Below are positions 10,975-22,092 of a stretch of 64,000 nt of DNA, piece by piece. Origin of the DNA: Corinectria fuckeliana. Lineage: Eukaryota > Ascomycota > Sordariomycetes > Hypocreales > Nectriaceae. The notes beneath the pieces were generated by a model that saw nothing but the letters and a program-made list of their open reading frames with translations, made no database searches and was not told where the DNA came from. Both the position numbers and the translations under genes were made by a program. The stretch spans positions 248,001-312,000 of the forward strand of contig WPDH01000280.1 of assembly GCA_019137255.1 (NCBI GenBank). The letters are read 5' to 3'. Within the stretch, counting starts at the first letter, position 1; each line of letters opens with the position of its first letter.

Positions 10975-13005
10975 TCAAGATTGGGACCTTGGTGTGAGGA
11001 TCAGGTCCAGTTTTGGAACAGCCAAGGTGAAAGTATCTCTTTTGGATGCGAAGAAACCTTCCCTCGTTTGTCCTGGTGCTAACTGTACGTCGAAGCGATG
11101 GACAATCTGTGAGACAACATGTCTGAGCTCCATTAACCCGAGTTGCTTGCCAACGCAGGAGTAACGCCCTGAGCCTTATTAGAAAATGACCCAATAATCT
11201 CAAATAGTGCGAAACAGCAAGGGTGGCCCTACCGATAGAGAACGGCGCAAATATAGAGCCATTTTTGGTCAACTCTGGCAGAGTAGTCCAGCGCTCTGGG
11301 ATGAATTCCAACGGCTTCTTGAAATAGCGTTCGTCTAGGGACACGTTAACCGTCAGAGTTCATGACACCATTGGCCATTTCGAGGGTATCACGAACCTCT
11401 CTGAAGTGTGTGCAGTGGTACCTGAACGATTGTGTTTCCGGGGACTCGCGTCTCTCCTATCATCAAACCTTCCGCTGGAGTCACCCGCTGAAGTCCAGAT
11501 GGGACAGGTGGGTGCAAGCGAAGAGTTTCGTCGATTATGGCATTTAAATGGGACAGCTTGGAAAGCGAGACCATGTCAACGTTGTCTCTCTGGCTGAAAT
11601 AGTCGTCGACCTCAACTCTGAGCTTATCAATCTGCGATTGGTGTGTGGCTAGCTCAAAGAATAAACTCGTCAAGGTTGCAGCTGTAGTATCACTAGAGGA
11701 TATTTAGTATCGGAGTCGACGCCACCGACGGTAGCATAAAGGAGAGGAACAGATATTAACCCACCTGCCGGCGACAGCAATTAAATACGCCTCTCCATCG
11801 AGATTAAGCTTCGCTTGGTTCGTTTTCGGGTTCCTTTCGTATTCATCGAGGATCCAGGAGAAGACGTCGGGCTTATCAGGCTTGTTCTATACAGGACTCG
11901 AGATTTAGTTGACGTTTCCTGAATAATTGAGGCCAAAGCCGGAACTCATTTGACGGTACCTTTGACCGTTCCTGGACCTGGTTTCCGCACCAGGCCCAGA
12001 ACTTCCGGTTTTCCGAATTCACCGCTGGAATGAGTTTTACCAACGGATAGATCCATGTGATGTGAGATAGATAGCCGTTGAGTGTCATGGACGCATGCAA
12101 AGCCTCCATGAAATAGTGCTTGACGCCAGCTTGCAACATGTTGAATGATTTGCCAAAGGCAAGGTCCCCCATGACATCAAAACTGTAGAAGTTGAACCAG
12201 TCAGAGGCGTTGATGACAGTACCTTGCGACTCAGATAGCCGGGCAAGTAATTCACAGGTGTACTTTGTAACCCGGGGCTCATAGTCTCTCACGGCTTAAG
12301 ACTCGCGTTAAAACGTTGCCCAAGTTTTGTTGTGGTTATTCACTCACCTTGAGAGTTGAAACCTCTGTCCCAAACTTTGCGTCGGGCGTGGTGCTCAGCC
12401 CGATCCCGGATCATGTTCAGAGGAACACGTGGATGAAGGACATTGTAGAACGGGCCTTTGGTGCAGGGGGATCTGGCCGAATAAATTGCTTCGACTGCCT
12501 TTGGGTCGATAATGGAGAGCTCAGTGGGCCCTGCATGCCAGTCAACAAATGCCAAGGATGGTTGTAGCTGGGTTTACAACGTACCAAGTCTGACAAAGTC
12601 GCCATACTGTCGGTGAAGCTGCTCTACCTCTTCGTAGAGGTGCAGATTCTTCGCTCGAAGGTACGAAGGGTACAAGTTTGATATGCGAGCCCAGAACGGT
12701 CCGGGGAAGTTTCTCAACCGATGAAAGAAGACACGATACAAAACCATACTAAGAAAGATGCCCGAAACGTGCGAAAGGCCGATGAACAAGACGGATGAGA
12801 AAATTGCAACGAAATCGTCGACGAAGCTCTTTCCCTGTACATAGTGCAGCCATCCAGCCACACAAGACAACAAAGCAGCATAGGTAAAGATAATCTGAGG
12901 GACCAGCAAGTCCCACTCACCCTTGCGGTATGCAAAGATGTGCAAGATGCCACCCACGGCAAAGGAAGCCAGAAGTGTCTGGGGATTATTGACGTCCATA
13001 ATCAT
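10975..13005 (-). CDS. Membrane-bound cytochrome P450 monooxygenase
   Basis: Seven exons are supported by splice signals and phase: 13005-12585, 12530-12348, 12294-11960, 11880-11765, 11692-11397, 11334-11233 and 11168-10975. They total 548 residues. Several N-terminal hydrophobic segments anchor it in the ER. The I-helix oxygen motif AGSDTT is rebuilt across an intron. The K-helix ETLR, the PERW motif and the heme loop PFSIGRYSCVGK (the intron splits the Gly codon) follow, so all P450 landmarks are intact. A CXG-type C-terminus (GKQLGLMELR) resembles fungal clan-A P450s of secondary metabolism or xenobiotic catabolism. It is the likely first enzyme of the neighbouring cluster, hydroxylating the substrate for the alcohol and aldehyde dehydrogenases. 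The substrate is unknown. Confidence 0.93.
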
Positions 13006-13219
13006 AGTGTGAAGAGTCTCCTGGGTCGACCTGAAGTTGTATCAGCCAAGATGCAGACAGTTAATAACTGCTACAAGCACGTATTAAATGCAACACCCAT
13101 CCTCAGTTGATTACTTCCCGATGCGATGCGGGGGCGGGGGATCGGCCGGCCCCGTTTCGAATTCCAAGTAACTTGAATGTGACCACGCCATGTCTTAAAA
13201 TTACTCCTCGGCAAGTTGG

Positions 13220-13241
13220 CTCGGTAGAAAATTTTCAGCCG
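13220..13241. promoter_or_regulatory. CGG...CCG quasi-palindrome upstream of the P450
   Basis: About 215 bp upstream of the P450 start, in the 494-bp gap before the ALDH 3' end, the sequence CGGTAGAAAATTTTCAGCCG forms a near-palindrome centred on GAAAATTTTC and bounded by CGG and CCG, the half-sites typical of Zn2Cys6 dimers. Almost the same sequence occurs at 21473-21493 upstream of the cluster's Zn2Cys6 gene. A CCTCGG site lies close by at 13206-13211. Confidence 0.55.
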
Positions 13242-13499
13242 TCTGCCCGTCACCTATGCATCCCTCCATGTTCCTCGAGGATGTGTGGCTATGATATTGG
13301 CTCTTTGTTAACAAGCAAACCCATGGCGCGGTGCTGTACTCGTCGGGAGTCACTTCCATGGACTTGGATCTATTGCCGCTACGATAGCATATTCTGGAGG
13401 TGTCTTGCAAGGTGCTTCATACAACATGGTAAAGGATTCTAAAGCACTCAGAGTCAAGTCCATAGTTAAGATTTCTGCCATACAGTCTACATAACTTGA

Positions 13500-15102
13500 T
13501 TAAAAGAACAAAGTCTGCGAGTTGCAATATCCCCTCAGACCATCTAGTCCCCACTCACGCCCAATACCGCTCTTCTTGTGACCCCCAAACGTAGCCGTGG
13601 GCTGAATGGCCAAATGCTCGTTCAGCCAAACACTACCGACCTCTAGATTCTCGCCAATTCTCAGAGCAAGCCCAGAGTCCTTGGTCCAGACTGAAGCTCC
13701 CAAGCCCATGTCACTGGCGTTGACTCGATCAATGACTTCATCCACATTTGCCCACTGCAACAGCGGCACAACTGGTCCAAACGGCTCCTCGGCCACAATT
13801 TTGCTGTCGTCGGGTGGATTGTCCACCACGGTGGGCTGAATAAAGAACCCGCCGTTTGCATTTTCCAGGACGTCTCCTCCAGAAAGAACAGTCTGTTTGT
13901 TCTCTTTCAAGTCAACGAGGAAGTCTTTGACACGGTCATACTGCAACTGGTTCTGAACGGGCCCAAGAAATGTGCCCTCTTGAAACCCATCGCCGACCTT
14001 GAACGAGGACAGATGCTTCAAGAAGCTGTCTTTGAAGGCATTGTAGATGTCTTTGTGCACATATATCCGCTTGATCGCGATGCAGATTTGCCCTGAGTTC
14101 AGAAATGTTGCTGCGGCGATTTGTGGAGCAGCAATTTCGACGTCAGCGTCAGAGCAGACAATCGCGGCATCATTTCCACCACTGCATTTTGTGTTAAAAG
14201 TCATCTCAAAGGTGCTCTGGGTTGAAAGAGGACCTACAGCTCAAGAGTAACCCGGGTAAGATTTTTACTTGCGCTTTCCATCACTCTTTTCCCCGTCGCC
14301 GTGGAGCCGGTGAAGGTGATCTTGTCAATGCCAGGGTGTTCTGTCAACCACGGGCCCAGGTTGTTATCACCAGAAAGGACTTGGATGACACCGGGTGGGA
14401 AGAAACGTTGAGCAAGTTCGATTAGCTTGATGCCACAATAAGGCGTGAAAGGCGATGGCTTGATGATGATGCAATTCCCTGTCATCACCGCTGGCGCGAG
14501 TTTGCCGCACAAGAGCATGAGAGGAACTAGCCATGATTAGCTGCAGTGAACCCGAAGTCATATGACACCAAGGCCTTCTTACAGTTCCAAGGCACAATAC
14601 CAACGACAACTCCAAGAGGCACATATCGAGTTTTGACTTGACGTTCGGGGGTGTCTTCTACAATATCTACAGGAAGTTCAAGCTGACATGTTCCGGCAAG
14701 CCAGTGGGCTGCGAAATCAACTTCCTGGTCGGCGAACTGTACCTTGGAAGAGTTAGCCCACTATAGCTGTAGGTGTTGAAGTTTCATCTCACGTACCGGC
14801 TTGCCTTGCTCGGTCGTCAGTAGCCGGCTGAACTCGGCTTTGTGCGCTAGGAACTCGGCGCAGAATGCCAATATTTTCTCCTTGCGCAGTTCGATGGGCG
14901 TCCGTTTCCAAGAATCGAACGCAGTGCGTGCTGCCTTGACCGCGGTGGCGACATCGTCAGGCGTCGACACGGGGGACGGGAAGAGGGCTTTGTTGTTCGC
15001 CGGGTTGATGCCGTGACGCACAGATTCTGTATCGGAGGCTTTCCCGTTGATGATGTTGGAAAAAGTCGTAAAGTCCAACTTGGTATTCCTCGTCACGGTC
15101 AT
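13500..15102 (-). CDS. NAD(P)-dependent aldehyde dehydrogenase
   Basis: Four exons, 15102-14797, 14742-14583, 14526-14238 and 14181-13500, give 478 residues, the normal ALDH size. Key features are the substrate/cofactor region VVVGIVPWNFPL, the GSTATGKRVM loop, the general-base Glu in VTLELGGND (split by an intron), the nucleophile Cys in FLNSGQICIAIKR, and EEPFGPVVPL near the C-terminus. It oxidises an aldehyde to the acid. It starts 539 bp from the divergent alcohol dehydrogenase, so the pair probably shares a promoter and carries out successive oxidations. The sequence resembles succinate-semialdehyde/vanillin-type ALDHs, but the substrate cannot be fixed. All catalytic residues are present. 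Confidence 0.94.
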
Positions 15103-15641
15103 TGTGCATATAGTTGATTGTTTGTTCAGACCTTGGTGTAGATTGTAGAGTGTGAAACCTGAAACTTTGGCGCTTTCAACAATATCTCTATGGCTCTGGG
15201 GACACCCTCTTCTTGAGGCGCGGTTAGAATAACATGGCGTCCCGGCTAACCGGGCTTAGTTCCGTAGTCCGTACGACCTGGGGAGGGACGGGTTACGTCC
15301 TACGCGCTACTCTTGTTGCCGAGGCCCCGGCGATACTCATACGCAGTTGCTCGGTTGAATATTTAGGGTCGCCTGACATTTACCGTGTCCGCTAGTGACG
15401 TCTACCCCATGGGGAACCATGTTTACCCCGGTTTTCTGCCGAACCCTCGGTAATCGATCTCTTCACAAGTATTCCGCACACAGTTCTGCAGCCTCTTGGA
15501 CTCCCTGCTGTCCTGCCAGTATCCGTAATATCATTAAGGATCTTGCGGGTCTCTGCACAATAGCAACAATACGGCTTTTCACCTCCAAAACTCATCTTGT
15601 CGACATCCACAGTGATTGGAATCCACCGGAACATCGCGACC
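15103..15641. promoter_or_regulatory. Bidirectional promoter of ALDH and alcohol dehydrogenase
   Basis: The 539-bp region between divergent starts contains CCGAGG (15319-15324) and CCTCGG (15445-15450), the core seen in fungal fatty-acid/alkane responsive promoters bound by FarA/CTF1-type regulators. CTCGGTTGAATATTTAGG near 15350-15367 weakly resembles the quasi-palindrome at 13220. The functional reading is inference. Confidence 0.45.
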
Positions 15642-17048
15642 ATGACTGCATCATCCAACACGACTAGAGCTATAGTGGCTTACGAGCCTCGGGGTACTCA
15701 GCTAAACTGGAAACTAGAGCACATAACTCTACGTGATATCGGTGCCGATGAACTATTGATCCGGGTCGTGGCCGTTGGCATATGCCACACCGACTTGATC
15801 TTTGGAACGTGGCCGCCGGAGCAAATTCCATATCCGAAAGTATTGGGACATGAGGGTTAGTTCTCCATCCTCGCAGAATCACTCAGTTTGTTGCTCAACA
15901 GGATTTGTAGGGTCCGGGGTCGTGCTGAAAGCAGGGTCAAATGTGAAGAAAGCACGCGAAGGCGATTCGGTATTGCTGTCCTTCCAGAATTGCAAGTCTT
16001 GCCACAACTGCAACGACGGCCATCCTTCGTTCTGCCAAAGATTTGCGGAAATCAACTATGGCGGAGAGCCCGATGTCTACAACGCTGGCGAGAGCGCCGT
16101 TCGTGGCAGCTTTTTCGGGCATTCATCGTTTGCGGAGCTTGCAATTGCCAAGGAAGCTTCAGTCGTGAACGTATCACACCTCATCCAAAATGAGCAAGAC
16201 CTCAAGCTCTTTGCGCCTCTGGGCTGCAGTTTCCAGACTGGTGCGGGAACAGTGGACAAAGTTGCCTCAGCTGGTGAGAACGACACTGTTGTCGTCATTG
16301 GCCTAGGCGGCGTCGGGCTTGTGTCCATTATGGTGAGTATCAACACTGCGGTTGAACCTGACTGGACGCTGATGTCAACGTTTTTAGGCTGCGAAGTTGA
16401 GAAACTGCAAGACCATCATTGGTGTTGATCGCTTGCCGGAAAGGCTTGAGTTAGCCAAGGCGCTTGGAGCAACCCACATCGTCAACACCAGTGATAAAGA
16501 TATCGATATTGGAAAGGAGATTGCAGCCGCTACAGACGGAAAGGGCTCTACTGTGACGATAGATACGACTGGCAACATGGATCTGATTCGAGCAGGCATG
16601 GACTTCACAGCTGGTCGGGGCCAGATGGTCATTGTGGGGGTTCCGCCTCCAGACGCCTTGCTCGATGTTCACCTCATCACGTTTATGCAGGTATGCATCG
16701 CCAGTCAGTCTCACGCATCAACGTACTAACAAGTCCAGACTGGAAAGATGCTCCGCGGCAGCATTGAGGGCGACGTGACGCCCTCCGAGGTAAGGAATTA
16801 ATCACCATGCTCGAGTGCTCTGCTAGAGATCTAACCAAGTCTAGTATATCCCTCGCATGATCCAGTGGTACCGAGAAGGGAAGCTTCCCATTGACAAGCT
16901 GGTCAAGTTCTATCCGGTATGGACTGCGTCCTCTTTTCTTTGTGAGCAACACGTCACTGACTTATTCACCTCGCAGGCGGATGACTTCGAGACTGCGATC
17001 GCTGATATGCGAAGCGGCAAGGTGGTGAAGCCAGTCCTCGTTTGGTAG
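15642..17048 (+). CDS. Zinc-dependent (aryl-)alcohol dehydrogenase, MDR family
   Basis: Six exons, 15642-15855, 15902-16332, 16388-16690, 16739-16789, 16845-16916 and 16977-17048, give 380 residues. Catalytic zinc ligands are the Cys of GICHTD, the GHE motif (rebuilt across intron 1) and the Cys of PLGCSFQTG. The structural zinc lobe has four Cys (CKSCHNC...C). The Rossmann motif GLGGVGL precedes GVDRLPERLELAKALGA. The PLGC...QTGAG stretch is typical of benzyl/aryl-alcohol dehydrogenases. It would convert the alcohol made by the P450 to the aldehyde for the divergent ALDH. The in-frame extension upstream of ATG 15642 lacks an ATG. Confidence 0.93.
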
Positions 17049-17216
17049 TTTGGAAACATACTGCAGAAGAGAACAGGGGTCAGACATGTTTTGTTTCTAT
17101 GCCATTCAATTTATCTTCAATACGAGCTTTCTATACTATCATTCCACTGTCACATATGTTCTGGTTATTATACCACCAATGGTCGTCTCTCTTATCGGTG
17201 TCAAGTCGCTCCATTC

Positions 17217-18919
17217 TCACAACATCGATTTTGGAAATACCTTCGATGCCTGGCGAACTGCCATGTCGCCTATTCTTGTAAGCATCTTGTTCAATTCTGA
17301 ACACAATCAGGAGCTTACCGATGATGTCTTCCGATCCACCCAGTATAGCATCAAACCCAGAAGTACGGTGAAACATTTCAATGATGTTGCCCATCCCGCC
17401 TTGAGTAAGAGCCCTGCCGCCAAAGACCTGGACTGCCAGCTCGGCAATCTCTCGCGCACAGCGGGATGAATACATCTTCAAGAGGCCGATGGGACCAGCC
17501 AGATGGGTTGACTGGTCCTGGTATGACATCTGGGACATTTGGTACGTGATGTGTTCAAGCCAAGCTTGCGTGGCTTCCACCAGCGCCATCATTTTGGCAA
17601 GCCTATTCATCGCACTAGTCAGCTCAAGTCGTGGTGTAACAGGATATCTCGGCGTTACTGACTTTTCCCTGATAACAGGCTGGTCGATCAACCGCTTTCC
17701 GAAAATCGCTCTCTGGTGACTCCATTTGAGGCACTCCTCCACAACAAGCCTCGACATCCGGACACTGGCAGCCGAGACCATCCATCGTTCGTGATTGAAG
17801 TTGCTCAAGACCACGTAGATCCCCTTCCCATCTTCGCCAAGGAGGTTTTCGACGGGGACCTTGACATCGTCGAATGTCACAAACGATGTCCCGGCAGCAG
17901 CCGAATACGCTGTTTTGATGGGTTTCGTCTCGACGCCTTCACTCCGCTCGATCAGCAGCACGGCCAAACCGGCACTCGTTTTGACCGCTGTGACGAAATA
18001 GTCACACCAAGTTCCGTTGGTGATCCATTTCTTGGTTCCGTTCACGATGTAGTGCTTGCCATCAGCAGTCTTTTCGGCCACTGTTCGTAGGTTGGCGACA
18101 TCACTTCCCGCAAAAGGCTCCGACACAGCTAGACAGATCGACTCCTGGCCACTGAGACAATTGTGTATGACCTCCTCTCTGAGAGAAGCATTGCCACAGT
18201 GGTGCATGACCGCTGTCAGCGAAATGATCATCCCGACCACGTTGCCATCCCAGAAGCCTCGTGCAGCCGCGCGGACGAGCTCTTGGTTGACAATGAGGTC
18301 GTGGAAGGGATCAAAGTCTTTTCCGTCGAGCACTCCGCTCAAGATGTCTCGGTTGTTGAGATGGTCGCCTGGCCCAACACGCATGGCTAGGATGTTGGCA
18401 GACCTACGCATCGACTAAGCATTCGTGCATCACACGTCCGGGAAACAGTAAAGGTACTTACGCCATCCGTTGTACGAGCTCCTGGCTTATTCTCTGCCCC
18501 GATAGCTCCTTCTCCTGGCCTTCGGGCCGGACGTAGGTATCCGTGAAATGACGCATAGCTTTCTGGAGCCGTCGATGAGATTCATTATAGTAGGGACTCC
18601 GGAACTGGGGAACCAGCCACGCCGGCTCAGCATATGGGACAGGACTCAAGTCTCCTGCCTCATGGTGGATGACCCTAGGTTTCTCATCTGCAATGGATCC
18701 TATGCGCAAGTGGCTGTATCTATCCAGGACAGCCTGTCGGTGGAGGTTGTAAAAGTCATCTGTCGCATCTTTACCGCCCACTTGCATGAGGACAAAGCGG
18801 CCGCCGGGATGAGCGTCCACAAACTCGGTCAGGTCATAGACTGAAGAATCAATGACACACCACAAGGACTCCTCGCTACAGTTCCGGAGAACTTCGTCGC
18901 GTGTGAACTTTTGAGACAT
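17217..18919 (-). CDS. Cytochrome b5-acyl-CoA dehydrogenase fusion
   Basis: Four exons, 18919-18462, 18403-17663, 17602-17319 and 17269-17217, give 511 residues. Residues 1 to about 80 are a cytochrome b5-like heme domain with HPGG (second heme His in NLHR). The rest is an acyl-CoA dehydrogenase: CLAVSEPFAGSD, NGTKKWITNG, the FAD-proximal VFGGRALTQGG and the C-terminal GGSEDI segment completed by the last small exon. The third intron has a GTCAGT...TAG border. The protein should form the alpha,beta double bond of an acyl-CoA, with the b5 domain as a possible electron partner. It is divergent to the acyl-CoA ligase, so activation and dehydrogenation are probably co-regulated. No PTS1 is seen. 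Confidence 0.92.
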
Positions 18920-19297
18920 GTTTGAGTGTTGCAGATACGGGACGGTTGCGCTTCTGCAGTGAATGGAAGTTTCTCGATAGGGCACGGTGCTTGTTGTTTT
19001 TAGTAGTAGAATTGCGTCTTTACGTAGATAGACATCCTAGTCTGCTTTGTTTTGATTGAGTTCATTTCCAGTCATAAAATTCTGCCGCGGGAGCAGACCG
19101 GCTCGAAGGGTTCTCGGTTACGGCTGAATTATAGGACTCGTAATTATCTCGGCCCGACAACATCGAGCATGCCTCCCCGACAGGGTCCGCCACGAGAATG
19201 TTTAAGAAATGGCAGACTACATGGAAACTCTTCATAACGATCTCTAATTGACCGTCTTTCCTCTGAAAAATTCGCAACAAATTGACCTTACGACACG
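18920..19297. promoter_or_regulatory. Bidirectional promoter of b5-ACAD and acyl-CoA ligase
   Basis: This is a 378-bp divergent intergenic region. CGGCTGAATTATAG at 19121-19134 resembles the reverse complement of the quasi-palindrome half found at 13220 and 21473 (CGGCTGAA core), next to TCTCGGT. No better-conserved copy was found. Confidence 0.4.
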
Positions 19298-21363
19298 ATG
19301 GTTTTCGCGTCTCGCTACCAAATAGACATACCTGCGGTCGATCTCCTGACCTACGTTTTTGGTATGCCTTGATTATTCACCTACAGGTCTACTGCTTGAT
19401 CTCTAATCCAGACAGCAGGAACATCGGCACCAGGTCCAGATTCATCTCTGTATGTGAATGCGGAAAACCGCGAGCAGACGATCCGCAAACCTCAATTTGA
19501 GACTCTCGTGAAGAAACTTGCGGCCGGCCTGCGGAAAGTCGCAAATGTGAAGGACGATGACGTTGTCCTGATGTTCACTGATAACTCTGTAAGTTGTTGC
19601 ACAGCATAATATCCCACTGTGATTCAATCTGACACGAACAGGTTTGGTACCCTGCAGTCGTGCTAGGTGCGATATGTGCCGGCGGGGTGTTCACTGGGGC
19701 GAATCCAGGATACACTACTACTGGTGAGAGACTCACGTATTAACCAATAATACTGCCGACTCACCAATGGTTTCGGAAGGGTTCACTAACATCATCCAGA
19801 GCTAATCCACCAACTCAAAGTGTCCGGTGCAACCTGCATCTTCACCGACAGCCAACGACTTCAAACAGCGATACAGGCAGCCAACACCGTTGGAATACCG
19901 ACAAAGTCCATAGTCCTTGTCGACGGCGGAGCACCGTCCGGGGAAGACGACATCCAGAACTTGGACAGCTTGCTCACTCATGGGATGCATCAATGGGAAA
20001 TACTAACAGATGTCGAGACCCTTTCGCAAAAGTAGGCATGGGCCTTTCTGCAATGCACCAGTTGAAGCTAAATCTTCCCCAGGACTGCCATTCTCGCCTT
20101 CAGCAGTGGAACGACTGGAAATCCCAAGGCGTGCATGATCACCCACCGAAACCTCGTTGCAAACTCGGAGCAGACGTTGCATTGCGATCGCATGGCTGAA
20201 ACGAGGAGGTCGAACCCAGCTTTGACTACCCAAGACGTTCATTGTGCGTATGTGCCATTCTACCACGCCAGTAAGTTCTCAAACATCTCATACACTATGT
20301 TGTGACACTGCTCACGATTCGCAGTCGGACTTCTCACATACTGCGTCCTCAACGTCCGACGATGCTGCACGACAGTCATCATGCGCAAATTCGACCTCAA
20401 ACTACTGCTTGAGAGCATTCAGCGGTTCCGAGTCACGTACCTATTGCTCGTCCCTCCCGTAGTGGTGATGCTGGTCAACAACAGCAGTATGCTGTCGCGC
20501 TACGACCTTTCTAGTGTCACGGAATTGCTCTGCGGCGCGGCACCCCTCCAGCCCGAGCTCTCGGCACAGCTGGAAACGATTTTCAGGGCGGGCAAGGCTC
20601 GCAGCAGACAGGGCTGGGGAATGAGCGAAGCTACCATGGCCGTCACGCTGTTCGCGCCCGACGAGTTCGATCCGTTGCACGAGAGTGTCGGGTACATTGT
20701 CCCGAACATGCGCGTCAAGGTGATAAACGACGAAGGTCTCGAGGTAGGCTACGACGAGGAAGGAGAAGCTCTCATCCAGGGCCCCAATGTCTTCAAAGGC
20801 TACTACAAGAATCCTGCCGCGACCAAGGAAGCATGGACCGAGGACGGCTGGTTGAAGACGGGAGACATTGTCAAGATCCGGGCCAGCGGGTTGCTCAACA
20901 TCGTGGACCGCAAGAAGGTTGATATCTTAATGTGCTCCCAACCAGGCAACAAGGTCGGCTCACAATTTCGATTTAGGAACTCATCAAAGTCAAGGGCTTC
21001 CAGGTGGCGCCATCAGAGCTCGAGGGACATCTTCTCCAGCACGAAGGCGTCAAAGACTGTGCCGTCATACGAGTCAATCGGTACGTGCGAGAAACCCCGC
21101 CCGACTCCAGGTCGAATTTATGCTTGTACTTACCCAAGGGCGGAATCAGGAACGGTCAAGAGCACCCGCAAGCGCACGTTGTGCGAGCAAAAGACGATGT
21201 CTCCGCCCAGTCGATCCTCGCCTTCATGGACAACCGACTCTCGGCGTACAAGAGGCTCAGCGGCGGAATTGTCTTCAGGGATGCCATTCCCAAGTCGCCG
21301 TCGGGCAAGATTCTGCGGCGGATGCTCAGCGATTCGCAAAAGGACCGAGCATCACGTCTCTAG
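19298..21363 (+). CDS. 4CL-like acyl-CoA ligase with peroxisomal targeting signal
   Basis: Eight exons fit: 19298-19361, 19416-19588, 19642-19723, 19800-20031, 20083-20270, 20325-20917, 20977-21080 and 21150-21363. They total 549 residues. The AMP-binding P-loop AFSSGTTGNPKA is rebuilt across intron 4. QGWGMSEATM, the TGD core (WLKTGDIV), the hinge DRKK-ELIKVKGFQVAP and the catalytic Lys in SPSGKILRR follow, so the enzyme looks complete. It ends in SRL, a canonical PTS1, placing it in peroxisomes. It activates a carboxylic acid (aryl or medium-chain acyl) as CoA thioester, the expected step after ALDH and before the acyl-CoA dehydrogenase. The intron at 21081-21149 is a multiple of three, so retention would add 23 residues. 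Confidence 0.93.
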
Positions 21364-22092
21364 TGGACGAAGCCCCAGTATAGTTGCGACGCAGGATTAG
21401 TTCCTGGCTCAGCTGATTGGGTCGTCGGCACTTCGATACTAGCTGTGACTTATTGGTCCGGTCACTTTCAGCCTCGGTAGAAAATTTCAGCCGGAGCCTC
21501 CCTTGCACCGAACCTAGCAGACCAATGACGCATGTCTCATTTCCTAGCATTCTCGCAATTTAGATGAAAGTGTACCTAGTTCTAATAGTGGTGTATTCTT
21601 CGAGACCCCCGAATATAGATGAGAGCCGTATCCCTCCATGATGGCACTTGAGATGACTTATACAGGTTGACAGGGCCTTGGAAGACACCATATTCATCCC
21701 TCTGTATACGACACAATCCATGAATCAGACATCTCTTGAAACGTCATCTCACTAGGACAAGTCAGCCACAAGGTGGGGATCTTGGGCAATCACAATGTAC
21801 ACGCCAATCAGAATTAGCCCGCTACCCCTTCATCGCAACACCATCACGCTCCACCTTCACCTCGACAATTGCCAACATACCACACTTGACTCGGTAATTA
21901 CCCCTGCCTCCCCCGCCTTTTGCCCCGTTACCCCGCGTTCTCGGAATTCAAGGAGACGCCGGCGCCCATCCGAGAACGCCGGCGGGTCTCATCATCCCCG
22001 GAGTAAACCTGTCTTCGCAGAGACGTCTGTGATTTTGAACAATTGCAACTCCCGACTCCTGGCTCAATTCATCCTTCCCTCGCTTTCCAGAA
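21364..22092. promoter_or_regulatory. Upstream region of the Zn2Cys6 regulator with cluster motif
   Basis: This 729-bp gap holds CTCGGTAGAAAATTTCAGCCG-type sequence at 21473-21493, preceded by CCTCGG (21472-21477). It differs from the P450-promoter copy at 13220-13241 by one T in the central run. It may autoregulate the downstream regulator or act on the cluster. Nothing else was recognised. Confidence 0.5.
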
